Assembly: GCA_036244975.1 (NCBI GenBank) | Contig: BTTE01000003.1 | Span: forward strand, 10,227 to 74,226 | Source: Sulfidibacterium sp036244975 | GTDB taxonomy: Bacteria; Bacteroidota; Bacteroidia; Bacteroidales; F082 | Length of the DNA stretch: 64,000 nt | Direction of reading: 5' to 3' | Shown: one piece after another, positions 1-7,799 of the stretch | Layout: each line of letters begins with the position of its first letter | Position numbering within the stretch: the stretch's first letter is position 1 | Notes under the pieces: generated by a model | What the model was told of the DNA's origin: nothing | The model's database searches: none | What the model saw: the letters and a program-made list of their open reading frames with translations, nothing else | Translations under genes and position numbers: made by a program

Positions 1-1
1 C

Positions 2-97
2 GGTGCCGATACCATTGTTGTCGGCAACCGTTTTGAAGAAAAACCGGAACTCATTTCCGAATTTGCCGAAGTGGTAAAAAACGAAAATGCCCGGTAA
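2..97 (+). CDS. Partial CDS: C-terminal end of a probable geranylgeranylglyceryl/heptaprenylglyceryl phosphate synthase
   Basis: Only the last 31 codons are in the window; the gene enters from the left edge and ends at TAA 95-97. The tail reads GADTIVVGNRFEEKPEL followed by a short acidic helix. This resembles the end of PcrB/GGGP-synthase TIM barrels, where a GAD-I-VVGN segment forms the last phosphate-binding strand and loop. Bacteroidota commonly carry such a homologue, which joins a prenyl diphosphate to glycerol-1-phosphate. Another phosphate-binding TIM barrel could end the same way, so the call rests on one motif. Confidence 0.4.
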   Translation, partial: GADTIVVGNRFEEKPELISEFAEVVKNENAR

Positions 98-350
98 ACG
101 CTCACAACGAGCAAATATTATGCTTCATTTTGGTGAATTGATTTTTTCGTTTGTCATTCCCTGAAACAGGTTGACAGAAAAAAGAGGTTCGCATGGAAAA
201 AAATTTCGGTTACATTGCGAAAAATGTAAAGCGCTGTATATCACAACAAATCGTTTAAATTAAGAAAACTCATTCTTAAAAAAGCATTAAAAACCAAAAG
301 AGCCTGAATTTCTGCCACTCTGTTGAGAATAGAAATAAAACGGAAATAAA

Positions 351-384
351 TTTGGTGACCACCCCCCGCCAAGCCTCATCTTTG
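351..384 (+). promoter_or_regulatory. Possible promoter of the thioredoxin-like gene; otherwise empty 98-421 spacer
   Basis: TTTG at 351-354 and CATCTTTG at 377-384 are 22 bases apart. The second differs at one position from the Bacteroidota -7 consensus TAnnTTTG, and the spacing is slightly longer than the usual 19-21. The start codon is at 422. The rest of the 324-base spacer is AT-rich; I see no gene, RNA or clear terminator in it. Confidence 0.35.
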
Positions 385-421
385 CACCGTAGTTTAATAT
401 TAACCATTAAAAACTAAAACA

Positions 422-694
422 ATGAAACGACAGATTGAAGTATTTACAGCTGGATGTCCGGTATGCGAACCGGCAGTAAAAACAGTAAAAGAAATGGCTT
501 GCGCCTCTTGTGAAGTAACTGTTTACAACCTTGTTGAGCAATGCGAATCGAAGATATGTATTGACAAGATGAAAGAATATAACATCACTTCCTTACCCGC
601 TGTAGTCGTAAACGGAAAATTACTATCCTGTTGCAAAGGCAGGGGGGTGACGAAAGAAGATCTAGTCGCTGCGGGAGTTGGAAAAGCAATTTAA
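422..694 (+). CDS. Cysteine-rich thioredoxin/glutaredoxin-fold protein
   Basis: A 90-residue single-domain thioredoxin-fold protein. The redox motif C12-P-V-C15 follows the first beta strand, and the cis-proline is in SLPAV (Pro59). It is unusually rich in cysteine: 12, 15, 27, 30, 41, 46, 70 and 71, including a second CxxC pair (27-30) and a vicinal Cys70-Cys71. There is no signal peptide, so it should be cytoplasmic. Small thioredoxin-like proteins of this kind often accompany metal-resistance genes; the next gene is a metal-sensor-like regulator with an HMA domain, which supports a role in thiol or metal handling. The actual substrate is unknown. ATG 422 is the only sensible start. Confidence 0.75.
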   Translation: MKRQIEVFTAGCPVCEPAVKTVKEMACASCEVTVYNLVEQCESKICIDKMKEYNITSLPAVVVNGKLLSCCKGRGVTKEDLVAAGVGKAI

Positions 695-718
695 ATTAAA
701 TTGCAGCTTGATTTAACC

Positions 719-756
719 ATACACTTCAATCTCTGGTTTTAGGGATTGGAGTGTAT
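719..756 (+). promoter_or_regulatory. 13-bp hairpin between the thioredoxin-like and CsoR-HMA genes
   Basis: The arms 719-731 and 744-756 match at 12 of 13 positions, with the remaining pair a wobble. The loop is 12 bases and the right arm is followed by TTTAA. It may be a terminator for the upstream gene. Because it ends 15 bases before the regulator's start codon, it could instead be an autoregulatory operator or attenuator. Confidence 0.5.
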
Positions 757-771
757 TTAACAGGATAAGTT

Positions 772-1356
772 ATGTTGTTACCTAAAGATTTAACAAAAGA
801 CCTTAAAGACCGATTGAATAGTATAAAAGGACAGGTTGAAGGCGTGATAAGAATGCTTGATGAAAGCAACGACCCTACACAGATATTAAATCAATTCAAA
901 GCAGCAAATAAAGGCTTTGAAAAAGCCCAGCACCTTTTGTTGGACGAAGTTTTCAGAAAAACATTGGCGATAAAGATTGCACAGGCTTTAGAAACCTGCC
1001 CGGGTGATTGTGGGCAAGAAGAAAAAATTGCCACTATTAGAAAGCAATTCCCGGATTTAAATCTTTATGAGCTTACCGGTAAGATGAAAGAAATAGAAAC
1101 TATTGATAAGTTTCTACAAACAAAACCTAATGAAACTATGGAAGAAATAACGCTGAATATTGATAATATGGTTTGTCATGGATGTGCAGAAAAAATAGCA
1201 GACACGTTGAAAGGTTTAGATGGAGTAAAAAAAGTAAAAACGAAAATTATAAAAAAGTTGGTTCAGGTAGAGTTCAATCCTGATAAAACAGACAAAACAC
1301 AAATTGAAACTGCGTTGACTAAAGCAGGATATGAACCAGGGAAACCTGAAAGATGA
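772..1356 (+). CDS. CsoR/FrmR-type regulator fused to a C-terminal heavy-metal-associated (HMA) domain
   Basis: 194 residues. Residues about 8-85 form the all-helical CsoR/RcnR/FrmR fold, recognised by DRLNSIKGQVEGVIRML (13-29). Residues about 124-190 are an HMA/MerP-like domain with M133-V-C135-H-G-C138. CsoR-family repressors bind DNA as dimers or tetramers and let go on binding metal or a thiol-reactive ligand. Here the usual Cys-His-Cys ligand set is not visible: the equivalent places read DPTQ (34-37) and DEVFRKT (58-64). A different pair, C76-PGD-C80, follows the core helix. I infer that sensing uses C76/C80 and/or the HMA cysteines. ATG 772 lies 77 bases after the thioredoxin-like gene, so the two may be coexpressed. 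Confidence 0.8.
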   Translation: MLLPKDLTKDLKDRLNSIKGQVEGVIRMLDESNDPTQILNQFKAANKGFEKAQHLLLDEVFRKTLAIKIAQALETCPGDCGQEEKIATIRKQFPDLNLYELTGKMKEIETIDKFLQTKPNETMEEITLNIDNMVCHGCAEKIADTLKGLDGVKKVKTKIIKKLVQVEFNPDKTDKTQIETALTKAGYEPGKPER

Positions 1357-1486
1357 AAACCAGGAAAGTATTTCTTTATCCTACAGTTTTAATGTATTTT
1401 GTTGAATCTTAGCAATATGGTGTTTTTCGGCAGGCCCTAAGTAAGTAAAAACGGTCAACCTTATTCAGGCATCAATAATCAGCAAC

Positions 1487-1528
1487 CATTCACTATTCCC
1501 AATTCACCACTCACCATTCTCCATTCCC
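1487..1528. repeat. Low-complexity CCATTC/ATTCAC repeat overlapping the cinA 3' end
   Basis: Irregular tandem units of the type CCATTC, ATTCAC and CCACTC run through 1487-1528. On the minus strand they read as GAATGG and GTGAATGG-like units. They supply the last codons and stop of cinA (residues MENGEW). The remaining 1357-1503 spacer has no other recognisable feature. Confidence 0.5.
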
Positions 1529-2760
1529 TCCAGCCGTAGCCGTAGCATATTGAGCGCTGCCAAAGCCGACCGCCGGATGTTTCTTCCGCGATGTTCTCCA
1601 AAATGAAACAGCCGGGCTTCGGTGTCTCCGGATCCTGTCAGCGCCAGCCAAACTGTTCCCACCGGCTTTTCTTCTGTGCCTCCATCCGGCCCTGCAATAC
1701 CCGAAACGGCAAGACAATAATCGGTCTTCAGTTTTTTCCTTGCGCCTTCTGCCATTTCGGTTACCACTTCGCGGCTGACAGCACCGTGCTTTTCCAGTGT
1801 TTCCGGTCTGACGCCAAGCAATTCCGATTTAATCCGGTTGGAGTAGGAAATCACGGAGCCTTCAAAATAGTCAGAACTGCCCGGAATCCCGGTAATCAAA
1901 TGAGCAATGTAGCCGCCGGTACAACTTTCAGCGGTGGATACAGTTTTTTTATTTTTCAGCAACAACTGTCCTATAACCTCTTCGAGGCTAACTTCATCAA
2001 AACCGAAAATAATTTCCGGAATAAGCATTTTGAGACTTTCCACCTGCTCATTAACTTCGGCTTCCAGTTTTTGCCGGCCTTTCCCTCTCCCCGACAACCT
2101 AAGTCTGACAATGCCAGGTTGTGGCAGATAGGCCAGCTTGATATGGGATGGCAAATTATTTTCCCACATTTTGATTTTCTCCGACAGCATCGATTCGGGC
2201 ATCCCTGTGGTCATAATGGTTTTGTTCACAATGGCATCCATTCTGAAATGGCTGATGATGGCCGGAATCACCTGTTCCTCCATCATAGCTTTCATTTCAA
2301 AAGGCACACCGGGCATAGATACGGCCACTTTGCCATCCTGTTCGAACCACATTCCCGGAGCAGTTCCGTTTTTATTAAACAACGGTTTGCATTTTTCCGG
2401 AATCATAGCTTGCTGACGGTTAACTTCGGTAACGGGAAATTTTCGGGCGGCAAATATTTTTTTTACCTGTTCAAAAGCAGGCTCGTGAAAAATAAGTTTC
2501 GAGTCAAAATATTCCGCCAGTGCTTTCTTGGTAATATCGTCTTTTGTAGGGCCCAGTCCGCCCGAAATGAGTACAACACCGGCTCTTTTAAAGGCCTGAT
2601 CCAATGTATTTTTAATGGCTTCTGCATCGTCTGCTATGGTAGTAGTTTGTACTACGGATACCCCTGCTTTGTTCAACTGTGCAGCCATCCATGAAGCATT
2701 GGTGTTGACAACCTGCCCGATCAGCAACTCATCTCCGATATTAATAATTTCTGCTTTCAT
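1504..2760 (-). CDS. cinA: CinA-family protein (MoaB-like N-domain plus NMN amidohydrolase C-domain)
   Basis: 418 residues from ATG 2760. The N-terminal MoaB/Mog-like half begins KAEIINIGDELLIGQ and has SGGLGPTKDD; it is the COG1058 part linked to ADP-ribose pyrophosphatase activity. The C-terminal half has STAESCTGG and VSGIAGPDGGT, typical of PncC nicotinamide-mononucleotide deamidase. The protein is probably cytosolic and works in pyridine-nucleotide salvage. An in-frame TTG at 2784 would add eight codons, but it lies inside the gene's own -7 promoter element (2782-2789), so ATG 2760 is the supported start. It is divergent from the nucleoside phosphorylase gene. The extreme C-terminus is encoded by a low-complexity repeat. 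Confidence 0.93.
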   Translation of the reverse strand: MKAEIINIGDELLIGQVVNTNASWMAAQLNKAGVSVVQTTTIADDAEAIKNTLDQAFKRAGVVLISGGLGPTKDDITKKALAEYFDSKLIFHEPAFEQVKKIFAARKFPVTEVNRQQAMIPEKCKPLFNKNGTAPGMWFEQDGKVAVSMPGVPFEMKAMMEEQVIPAIISHFRMDAIVNKTIMTTGMPESMLSEKIKMWENNLPSHIKLAYLPQPGIVRLRLSGRGKGRQKLEAEVNEQVESLKMLIPEIIFGFDEVSLEEVIGQLLLKNKKTVSTAESCTGGYIAHLITGIPGSSDYFEGSVISYSNRIKSELLGVRPETLEKHGAVSREVVTEMAEGARKKLKTDYCLAVSGIAGPDGGTEEKPVGTVWLALTGSGDTEARLFHFGEHRGRNIRRSALAALNMLRLRLEGMENGEW

Positions 2761-2773
2761 GCGTTTAATATTG

Positions 2774-2789
2774 TAGCTTTGCAAAGGTA
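2774..2789. promoter_or_regulatory. Abutting divergent -7 promoter elements for cinA and the phosphorylase gene
   Basis: TAGCTTTG (2774-2781, plus strand) is immediately followed by CAAAGGTA (2782-2789), which is TACCTTTG on the minus strand. Both are perfect TAnnTTTG matches. Transcription would start near 2787 rightward and near 2776 leftward. No strong TTTG -33 element is visible for either. The two polymerases would occupy the same DNA. Confidence 0.65.
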
Positions 2790-2807
2790 AATGATAAAGA
2801 CAATACG

Positions 2808-3683
2808 ATGGAACTAAAAAATGCAGAATTAGTGCTGAATGCAGACGGAAGCATTTACCATGTGAAACTCAATCCGGGCGATGTGGCCGAAACCATTTTT
2901 TTGGTAGGCGACCCTGATCGTGCCAAAATGATTTCCAAATATTTTGATACCATTGAATTTGCCGGCCAAAACCGTGAAATAAACACTTTTACAGGAACTT
3001 ACAAAGGCAAACGGCTGACTGTTCTGTCCACGGGAATGGGTCCCGACAACGTGGAAATTGTGGTGAACGAACTGGATGCCTTGTTTAATATTGATTTTAA
3101 AACCAGAACACCCAAAAAGGATAAAACTTCACTGAACCTGATTCGTATCGGCACTACCGGCGCCCTTCAGGCCGACATTGGCGTTGTGCAGTCGTACCTC
3201 GTTTCGGAGTATGCCCTGGGATTAGATGGTCTCGCTTATTTTTATGAAGATGGCCCTCGGGTTCTTCAGCAAGAGTTGACAGATACCTTCATTAATTATA
3301 TGAATTGGGACGAAAGATTGCCACGTCCTTACGGAATTAAAGGTTCCGAATATCTGATTGAAAAATTGTCCATCGGCTGGCGCAAAGGAATTACCCTTAC
3401 CGCTCCCGGGTTTTATGCCCCGCAAGGGCGTGAGCTGAGACTCAAAGTACACGACAAAAGTATCATTGAACGTGCCGGAAAATTTGAATATCAGGGACAG
3501 AAAATTACCAATTTCGAGATGGAAACATCGGCTTTATATTCTCTTTCGGCCATGCTCGGTCACGAAGCCATGACAGTTTGCGATGTGATAGCCAACCGTG
3601 TTACCGATGAATTTAATCCCAACTACAAAAACAGCATGAAAAACCTGGTTCAGAACATGCTGGACAGGGTGCTCGTACTTTAA
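2808..3683 (+). CDS. Nucleoside phosphorylase (uridine/purine phosphorylase family)
   Basis: 291 residues, close to the usual length of the PNP/UDP family. Phosphate- and ribose-binding motifs are present: FLVGDPDRA (about 32-40), STGMGPDNVEI (about 75-85) and RIGTTGALQ. The family base/ribose motif NFEMETSALY appears about residue 236. These cytosolic enzymes cleave nucleosides with phosphate to give base and ribose-1-phosphate. The mix of motifs is closest to uridine phosphorylase-like proteins, but base preference cannot be read reliably. The -7 element at 2774-2781 lies 26 bases before ATG 2808, and the gene appears monocistronic. Confidence 0.88.
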   Translation: MELKNAELVLNADGSIYHVKLNPGDVAETIFLVGDPDRAKMISKYFDTIEFAGQNREINTFTGTYKGKRLTVLSTGMGPDNVEIVVNELDALFNIDFKTRTPKKDKTSLNLIRIGTTGALQADIGVVQSYLVSEYALGLDGLAYFYEDGPRVLQQELTDTFINYMNWDERLPRPYGIKGSEYLIEKLSIGWRKGITLTAPGFYAPQGRELRLKVHDKSIIERAGKFEYQGQKITNFEMETSALYSLSAMLGHEAMTVCDVIANRVTDEFNPNYKNSMKNLVQNMLDRVLVL

Positions 3684-3797
3684 AAAAGATATTGAATATT
3701 TTTATAAAGTGTACGATGTGCCGTGTGCTTTTTTAGTTGAATACCGGAAAGTACAGGCAATAAAACAGCTGATTTTTCGTATCCCAATAAGAGTTTG

Positions 3798-3805
3798 TAT
3801 TTTTG
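3798..3805 (+). promoter_or_regulatory. -7 element upstream of the sensor kinase-hemW operon
   Basis: TATTTTTG is a perfect TAnnTTTG match, 17 bases before the GTG start at 3823. This implies a very short leader. No convincing TTTG -33 element is present. Confidence 0.55.
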
Positions 3806-3822
3806 GTATTTAAATTTTTACC

Positions 3823-5319
3823 GTGGAGCTTTATTCGAAAAAAAAACGTTGGAAGATTATTCTCGTCATTTTAGGGGTTCTCATTATTGCCGCTTCTTTA
3901 TTCTACACCAATATGCTGGTAACGAAATTTGCCCGGGCCGAACGACGAAACGTGCGACTGTGGGCCGATGCAGTACACAGAAAACTGCGTCTGGTAAAAT
4001 ATACCGATGCCTTTTTTAGCCGGCTTCGAAATTCCGAACGACAAAAAGTAGAACTGCTCGCTGATGTTTATAAACGATTGCTCTACAGCAAAAATTCCTC
4101 GGATGTTACCTTTTACCTCGATATTATCAATCGGAATAAAGATATTCCGGTAATTATCACTGATCAGACCAATAAAATTATCTTATCCAGAAACCTCTAT
4201 CCGCAGGGAGACAGTTCTTTGTATCTCCGGGGTAAACTCAAAGAGGAATTTTCGGTTTATCCACCTATTCCTATTCCTCGCACAGGGACCAAATTGTATT
4301 ATAAGAATTCATTAGTTTTCAATCAACTACAGGATGTATTGAATGATTATATTTCTGTTTTTATGTCGGAAATTACTGCCAACTCATCCAACGTTCCGGT
4401 CATTGTTACCGATAGCACGCAAACCAACATTATCCAGTTTGGAAACCTGAATGATGTACGTATGAGCAACCCGGCTTATGCCAACAAAATGCTCCGGGAG
4501 ATGAAAAATCAAAATGTGCCCATCGAAATAAATTTTTCGGAACAGGGGAAGGCCTATATCTTTTATAAGGATTCTGAATTATTAACAAAAATGAAATGGT
4601 TTCCGGTAGCTCAAATTCTGGTCATCGGCTTTTTCCTTTTTATTGCATATTTGTTGTTTAGCTCTTCGAGAAGATCGGAGCAAAATCGCGTGTGGGTAGG
4701 CATGGCCAAAGAAACCGCACATCAAATCGGGACACCTTTGTCTTCTATTTTGGCCTGGGTTGAGCTGATAAGAATGGATGAAGGCAATGCCAAACAGGCC
4801 TCCGAAGAAATTACAAAGGACGTAAAACGACTCGAAGTTATCACCGAAAGGTTTTCCAAAATCGGTTCCACACCAAGTCTGGAAGAAGACAACATCACTA
4901 AAATTATTTATGATACATTGGCTTACCTCAAGCCACGTTCGCCACGAAAAGTGCAGTACAACATATTGTTTCCCCGCGAAAAAGAAATTATTCTGCCGGT
5001 TAACGCCTCCCTTTTCAGCTGGGTTTTGGAAAACCTTTGTAAAAACGCCATCGATGCCATGGATGGTAAAGGGAATATTACCATCGATGTGCAGGAAGAA
5101 AGTAAACACGTTGTTGTGGATATTATTGATACGGGAAAAGGTATTCCGCTTACCGAACAAAAGTCGGTATTTAATCCCGGATACACCAGCAAAAAGCGCG
5201 GATGGGGGCTTGGCCTTTCACTGGCCAAAAGAATCATTCAGGAATACCACAAAGGGAAAGTTTATGTCAAGAGCTCTTCCTCCAAAGGAACGACGTTTCG
5301 TATCATCCTGAAAAAATAA
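3823..5319 (+). CDS. Membrane sensor histidine kinase
   Basis: 498 residues starting at GTG 3823; the first internal ATG would remove the first membrane segment. TM1 is about 11-30, a periplasmic sensor region spans about 31-260, and TM2 is about 262-280. The dimerisation box has the phospho-acceptor His300 in ETAHQIGTPLSS. The N box is Asn408 (NLCKNAIDAM), G1 is DTGKG (436-440) and G2 is GWGLGLSLA (460-468). HQIGTP in place of HEIRTP is common in this Bacteroidota kinase group. No partner response regulator is adjacent; hemW follows after 14 bases and is probably cotranscribed. Signal and target are unknown. Confidence 0.9.
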   Translation: MELYSKKKRWKIILVILGVLIIAASLFYTNMLVTKFARAERRNVRLWADAVHRKLRLVKYTDAFFSRLRNSERQKVELLADVYKRLLYSKNSSDVTFYLDIINRNKDIPVIITDQTNKIILSRNLYPQGDSSLYLRGKLKEEFSVYPPIPIPRTGTKLYYKNSLVFNQLQDVLNDYISVFMSEITANSSNVPVIVTDSTQTNIIQFGNLNDVRMSNPAYANKMLREMKNQNVPIEINFSEQGKAYIFYKDSELLTKMKWFPVAQILVIGFFLFIAYLLFSSSRRSEQNRVWVGMAKETAHQIGTPLSSILAWVELIRMDEGNAKQASEEITKDVKRLEVITERFSKIGSTPSLEEDNITKIIYDTLAYLKPRSPRKVQYNILFPREKEIILPVNASLFSWVLENLCKNAIDAMDGKGNITIDVQEESKHVVVDIIDTGKGIPLTEQKSVFNPGYTSKKRGWGLGLSLAKRIIQEYHKGKVYVKSSSSKGTTFRIILKK

Positions 5320-5333
5320 AGTAATGTAAACTT

Positions 5334-6470
5334 ATGCCGGGTATCTATCTTCACATTCCGTTCTGCAAACAAAAGTGCCATTATTGTAATTTTTATTCGT
5401 TGGCTTCACTGAAATACCGCGATGTTTTTGTGGATGCTCTGCTGAAAGAGATGCATCTACGTAAGGAATATTTGCACGATAAGCACATCAACACGGTTTA
5501 TTTCGGTGGTGGCACACCTTCACTATTGAACGTGAGCGAAATAAACCGGATAATCCGGGAGATTGAGATCCTTTTCGACCTGGATAATCATGCAGAAATT
5601 ACATTGGAAGCCAACCCGGATGACCTTTCACCTACCTGCCTGAAAGCGTTGAAAAACGACACCGCTGTCAACCGGTTGAGTGTGGGAGTACAAAGTTTTT
5701 TTGACAATGATTTGCGCTATTTGCATCGCGTACATGATGGAAACCTTGCCCGGAAAGCCATTGAAATGGCAAAGCAGGTCGGTTTTGAAAATATGACTAT
5801 CGACCTGATTTATGGCATCCCGACACTGACAGATGCCAAATGGGGGAAAAACCTGGAAATATTTTTCGGATATGATATTCCGCACTTGTCGTCGTATTCC
5901 CTGACGGTAGAGCCCAAAACAGCCCTGCAGGTGCTTATCGAAAGGCAAAAGCTGAAAAACACCGATGAAGACCAAAGTATTCGTCATTTTGAGATTTTGC
6001 TGGAACAAACCCGGCAACACGGCTTTGAACAATATGAAATTTCCAATTTTGCCAGACCCGGCTTTTACTCCAAACACAACTCCGTTTATTGGCTCGGCGG
6101 GCATTACCTCGGACTGGGCCCTTCGGCGCATTCATTCAACGGCCATTCACGCCAGTGGAATGTGAAAAACATGAAACAGTACATCGAATCTGAAACGATT
6201 GACCACATTGTGCTGGAAAAAGAAACCCTGACCAAAAATCAACACTACAACGAATATGTAATGACCTCGCTGCGAACTTCATGGGGCTGCGATACAGAGC
6301 ATATCCTGAATGGTTTCGGTGAAAAATATGTCGCATCCTTTCAACGAAAAATTCAAAAATATCTGACGGAGCAAAAGGTTATCAGGAAAGGCAATACTTA
6401 TATTTTGACCGATGTCGGCAAGTTATTTGCCGATGGTATTGCCGGAGATTTGTTTGTTGATCAAGATTGA
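5334..6470 (+). CDS. hemW: HemW-like radical SAM haem chaperone
   Basis: 378 residues, the usual length. The radical SAM cluster motif is C11-KQK-C15-HY-C18 directly after YLHIPF, followed by FGGGTPS. The family is often annotated as oxygen-independent coproporphyrinogen III oxidase, but the shorter HemW members bind haem and deliver it to respiratory enzymes rather than acting as oxidases. The protein is cytosolic with a 4Fe-4S cluster and SAM. A HemW-type C-terminal domain (about 290-375) is present. It is the second gene after the sensor kinase, 14 bases downstream. ATG 5334 gives the expected N-terminus MPGIYLHIPFC. Confidence 0.92.
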   Translation: MPGIYLHIPFCKQKCHYCNFYSLASLKYRDVFVDALLKEMHLRKEYLHDKHINTVYFGGGTPSLLNVSEINRIIREIEILFDLDNHAEITLEANPDDLSPTCLKALKNDTAVNRLSVGVQSFFDNDLRYLHRVHDGNLARKAIEMAKQVGFENMTIDLIYGIPTLTDAKWGKNLEIFFGYDIPHLSSYSLTVEPKTALQVLIERQKLKNTDEDQSIRHFEILLEQTRQHGFEQYEISNFARPGFYSKHNSVYWLGGHYLGLGPSAHSFNGHSRQWNVKNMKQYIESETIDHIVLEKETLTKNQHYNEYVMTSLRTSWGCDTEHILNGFGEKYVASFQRKIQKYLTEQKVIRKGNTYILTDVGKLFADGIAGDLFVDQD

Positions 6471-6553
6471 TTTCCGGCCTTTTCTTCGTTTGTGCCTGCA
6501 ACGACAAGGAGTACTTTTAAGTTTTATTAAGCCCCGGCTGTGGTTTTTAGCGT

Positions 6554-6561
6554 TAACTTTG
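6554..6561 (+). promoter_or_regulatory. -7 element upstream of the MFS-gadB-lipoprotein operon
   Basis: TAACTTTG is a perfect -7 match, 40 bases before ATG 6602. A -33 element is not obvious. It would drive the MFS transporter, gadB and probably the following lipoprotein gene. Confidence 0.55.
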
Positions 6562-6601
6562 CAACAATAATTTTTAAAAACAGGACGAAAAACCGTTTTT
6601 A

Positions 6602-7795
6602 ATGAAAAAGCTTAATTTTTACTATTTGTCTCTGCCTTTCAGTATTGTAAACGGTGTGGTGTGGGGCATCGGTATCGTTTCGCTCCCGTTGCTTGCCAAA
6701 ACTGCTGCGCGGGCGGGGCTGACCTTTGCTATGATCAATCTTGGCATTGCTGCCGGAGCCATTGTATGGGGTCATCTGACGCGCAAATTCAAGTTGAACA
6801 ACCTGATTTCTACGGGAACCATCCTTTCTTTTCTTGCCTGGCTGGCCATTGTTTTGTTCAACGGAAAGTTTTTAATTCCACTGGCTTTTTTGTTCGGTGC
6901 TTTTACCGCCAGCATTTTCACCTTTGCCAGTGTTATGATAACCAACACTTATCCGAAAGCGCTGTGGGATAAATATATTGCTCAAATGCAGGCTTTTATG
7001 ACCTTCGGAACGGTTGTTGGCCTGTTGGTTACCGCGGTGTATGCCAGGGTTGTGGTAGGCCTTCCCTTTTTGTTTCTCGCTATTTTGGCCTATCTTCCCT
7101 TTTACAAACATCACCGGCACATGGCAAAGCATCATCAGCTGCATCCGAGTCTCCTCAAGCCGAAGATGCATTTTGCCGAGTTGTTCAATGGCTACTTTCA
7201 CGAACACATTCGCTGGAAACACTTCCTGAATTTTAAGAACAAATCACTTTTGCTGTTGAATATCCGGTGGATTTTTGTTATGCTGGCTCCGGCACCGGTT
7301 TATGCCATGTATCCCCTGCTCATGAAAAAAGCTTTTCATTTGAGCGCTTCGGGCTCATCACTGGTGTATGCACTAAGCACGGCTTTTGGTGTTGTTCTGT
7401 TTATCACCGCCGGAAAAATAGCAAAGAAAAAAAGTCCGTTTTTTACGATGAATCTCGGTACATTATTTTATGTTTTGAGTTTCATCTTAATGCTTGCAGG
7501 TATATGGATGCACCTCTTTATTCTCGGCATTCTCGGTTTTATGCTCATGATATTTTCCTGGGCTTTTATTTCCACAGGAATGAATATTGGCGTAGTTGAG
7601 CTCACCGGTGAGAAAAAAAGAGGCGAAGCGCTGGGCCTTGCCAATTCATTTCAAAGTATTGATAATGTTTTGGGGGGGGCCATCGGAGGATTTGTTGTCG
7701 CTTCCATGGGCTATCAGGTTATTATGTATTTTGGTATTCTGTTTTCCTGCATTGCTATCGCATTGAGTATCTTTCAACACAAACTTAAATCATAA
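6602..7795 (+). CDS. Major facilitator superfamily transporter
   Basis: 397 residues with about 12 hydrophobic segments in two halves, separated by a positively charged cytoplasmic loop (about 175-215) rich in His, Lys and Arg. An MFS-like loop follows TM2 (GHLTRKFKLNN). It is an inner-membrane secondary transporter. Its stop codon is four bases before the glutamate decarboxylase start, so the two proteins are surely coexpressed. I infer, but cannot show, that it moves glutamate, GABA or a related compound. It is not GadC-like: GadC is an APC-family antiporter with a different fold and signature. Confidence 0.8.
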   Translation: MKKLNFYYLSLPFSIVNGVVWGIGIVSLPLLAKTAARAGLTFAMINLGIAAGAIVWGHLTRKFKLNNLISTGTILSFLAWLAIVLFNGKFLIPLAFLFGAFTASIFTFASVMITNTYPKALWDKYIAQMQAFMTFGTVVGLLVTAVYARVVVGLPFLFLAILAYLPFYKHHRHMAKHHQLHPSLLKPKMHFAELFNGYFHEHIRWKHFLNFKNKSLLLLNIRWIFVMLAPAPVYAMYPLLMKKAFHLSASGSSLVYALSTAFGVVLFITAGKIAKKKSPFFTMNLGTLFYVLSFILMLAGIWMHLFILGILGFMLMIFSWAFISTGMNIGVVELTGEKKRGEALGLANSFQSIDNVLGGAIGGFVVASMGYQVIMYFGILFSCIAIALSIFQHKLKS

Positions 7796-7799
7796 AATT

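Noticed and set aside
1591..2694. A long open frame of 367 codons antisense to cinA
   Set aside because: It lies wholly inside cinA on the other strand, has no domain, promoter or plausible composition, and cinA is certain.
6602..7795. Calling the transporter next to gadB a GadC glutamate/GABA antiporter
   Set aside because: The protein has MFS topology and length; GadC belongs to the APC family, with a longer chain and different motifs.
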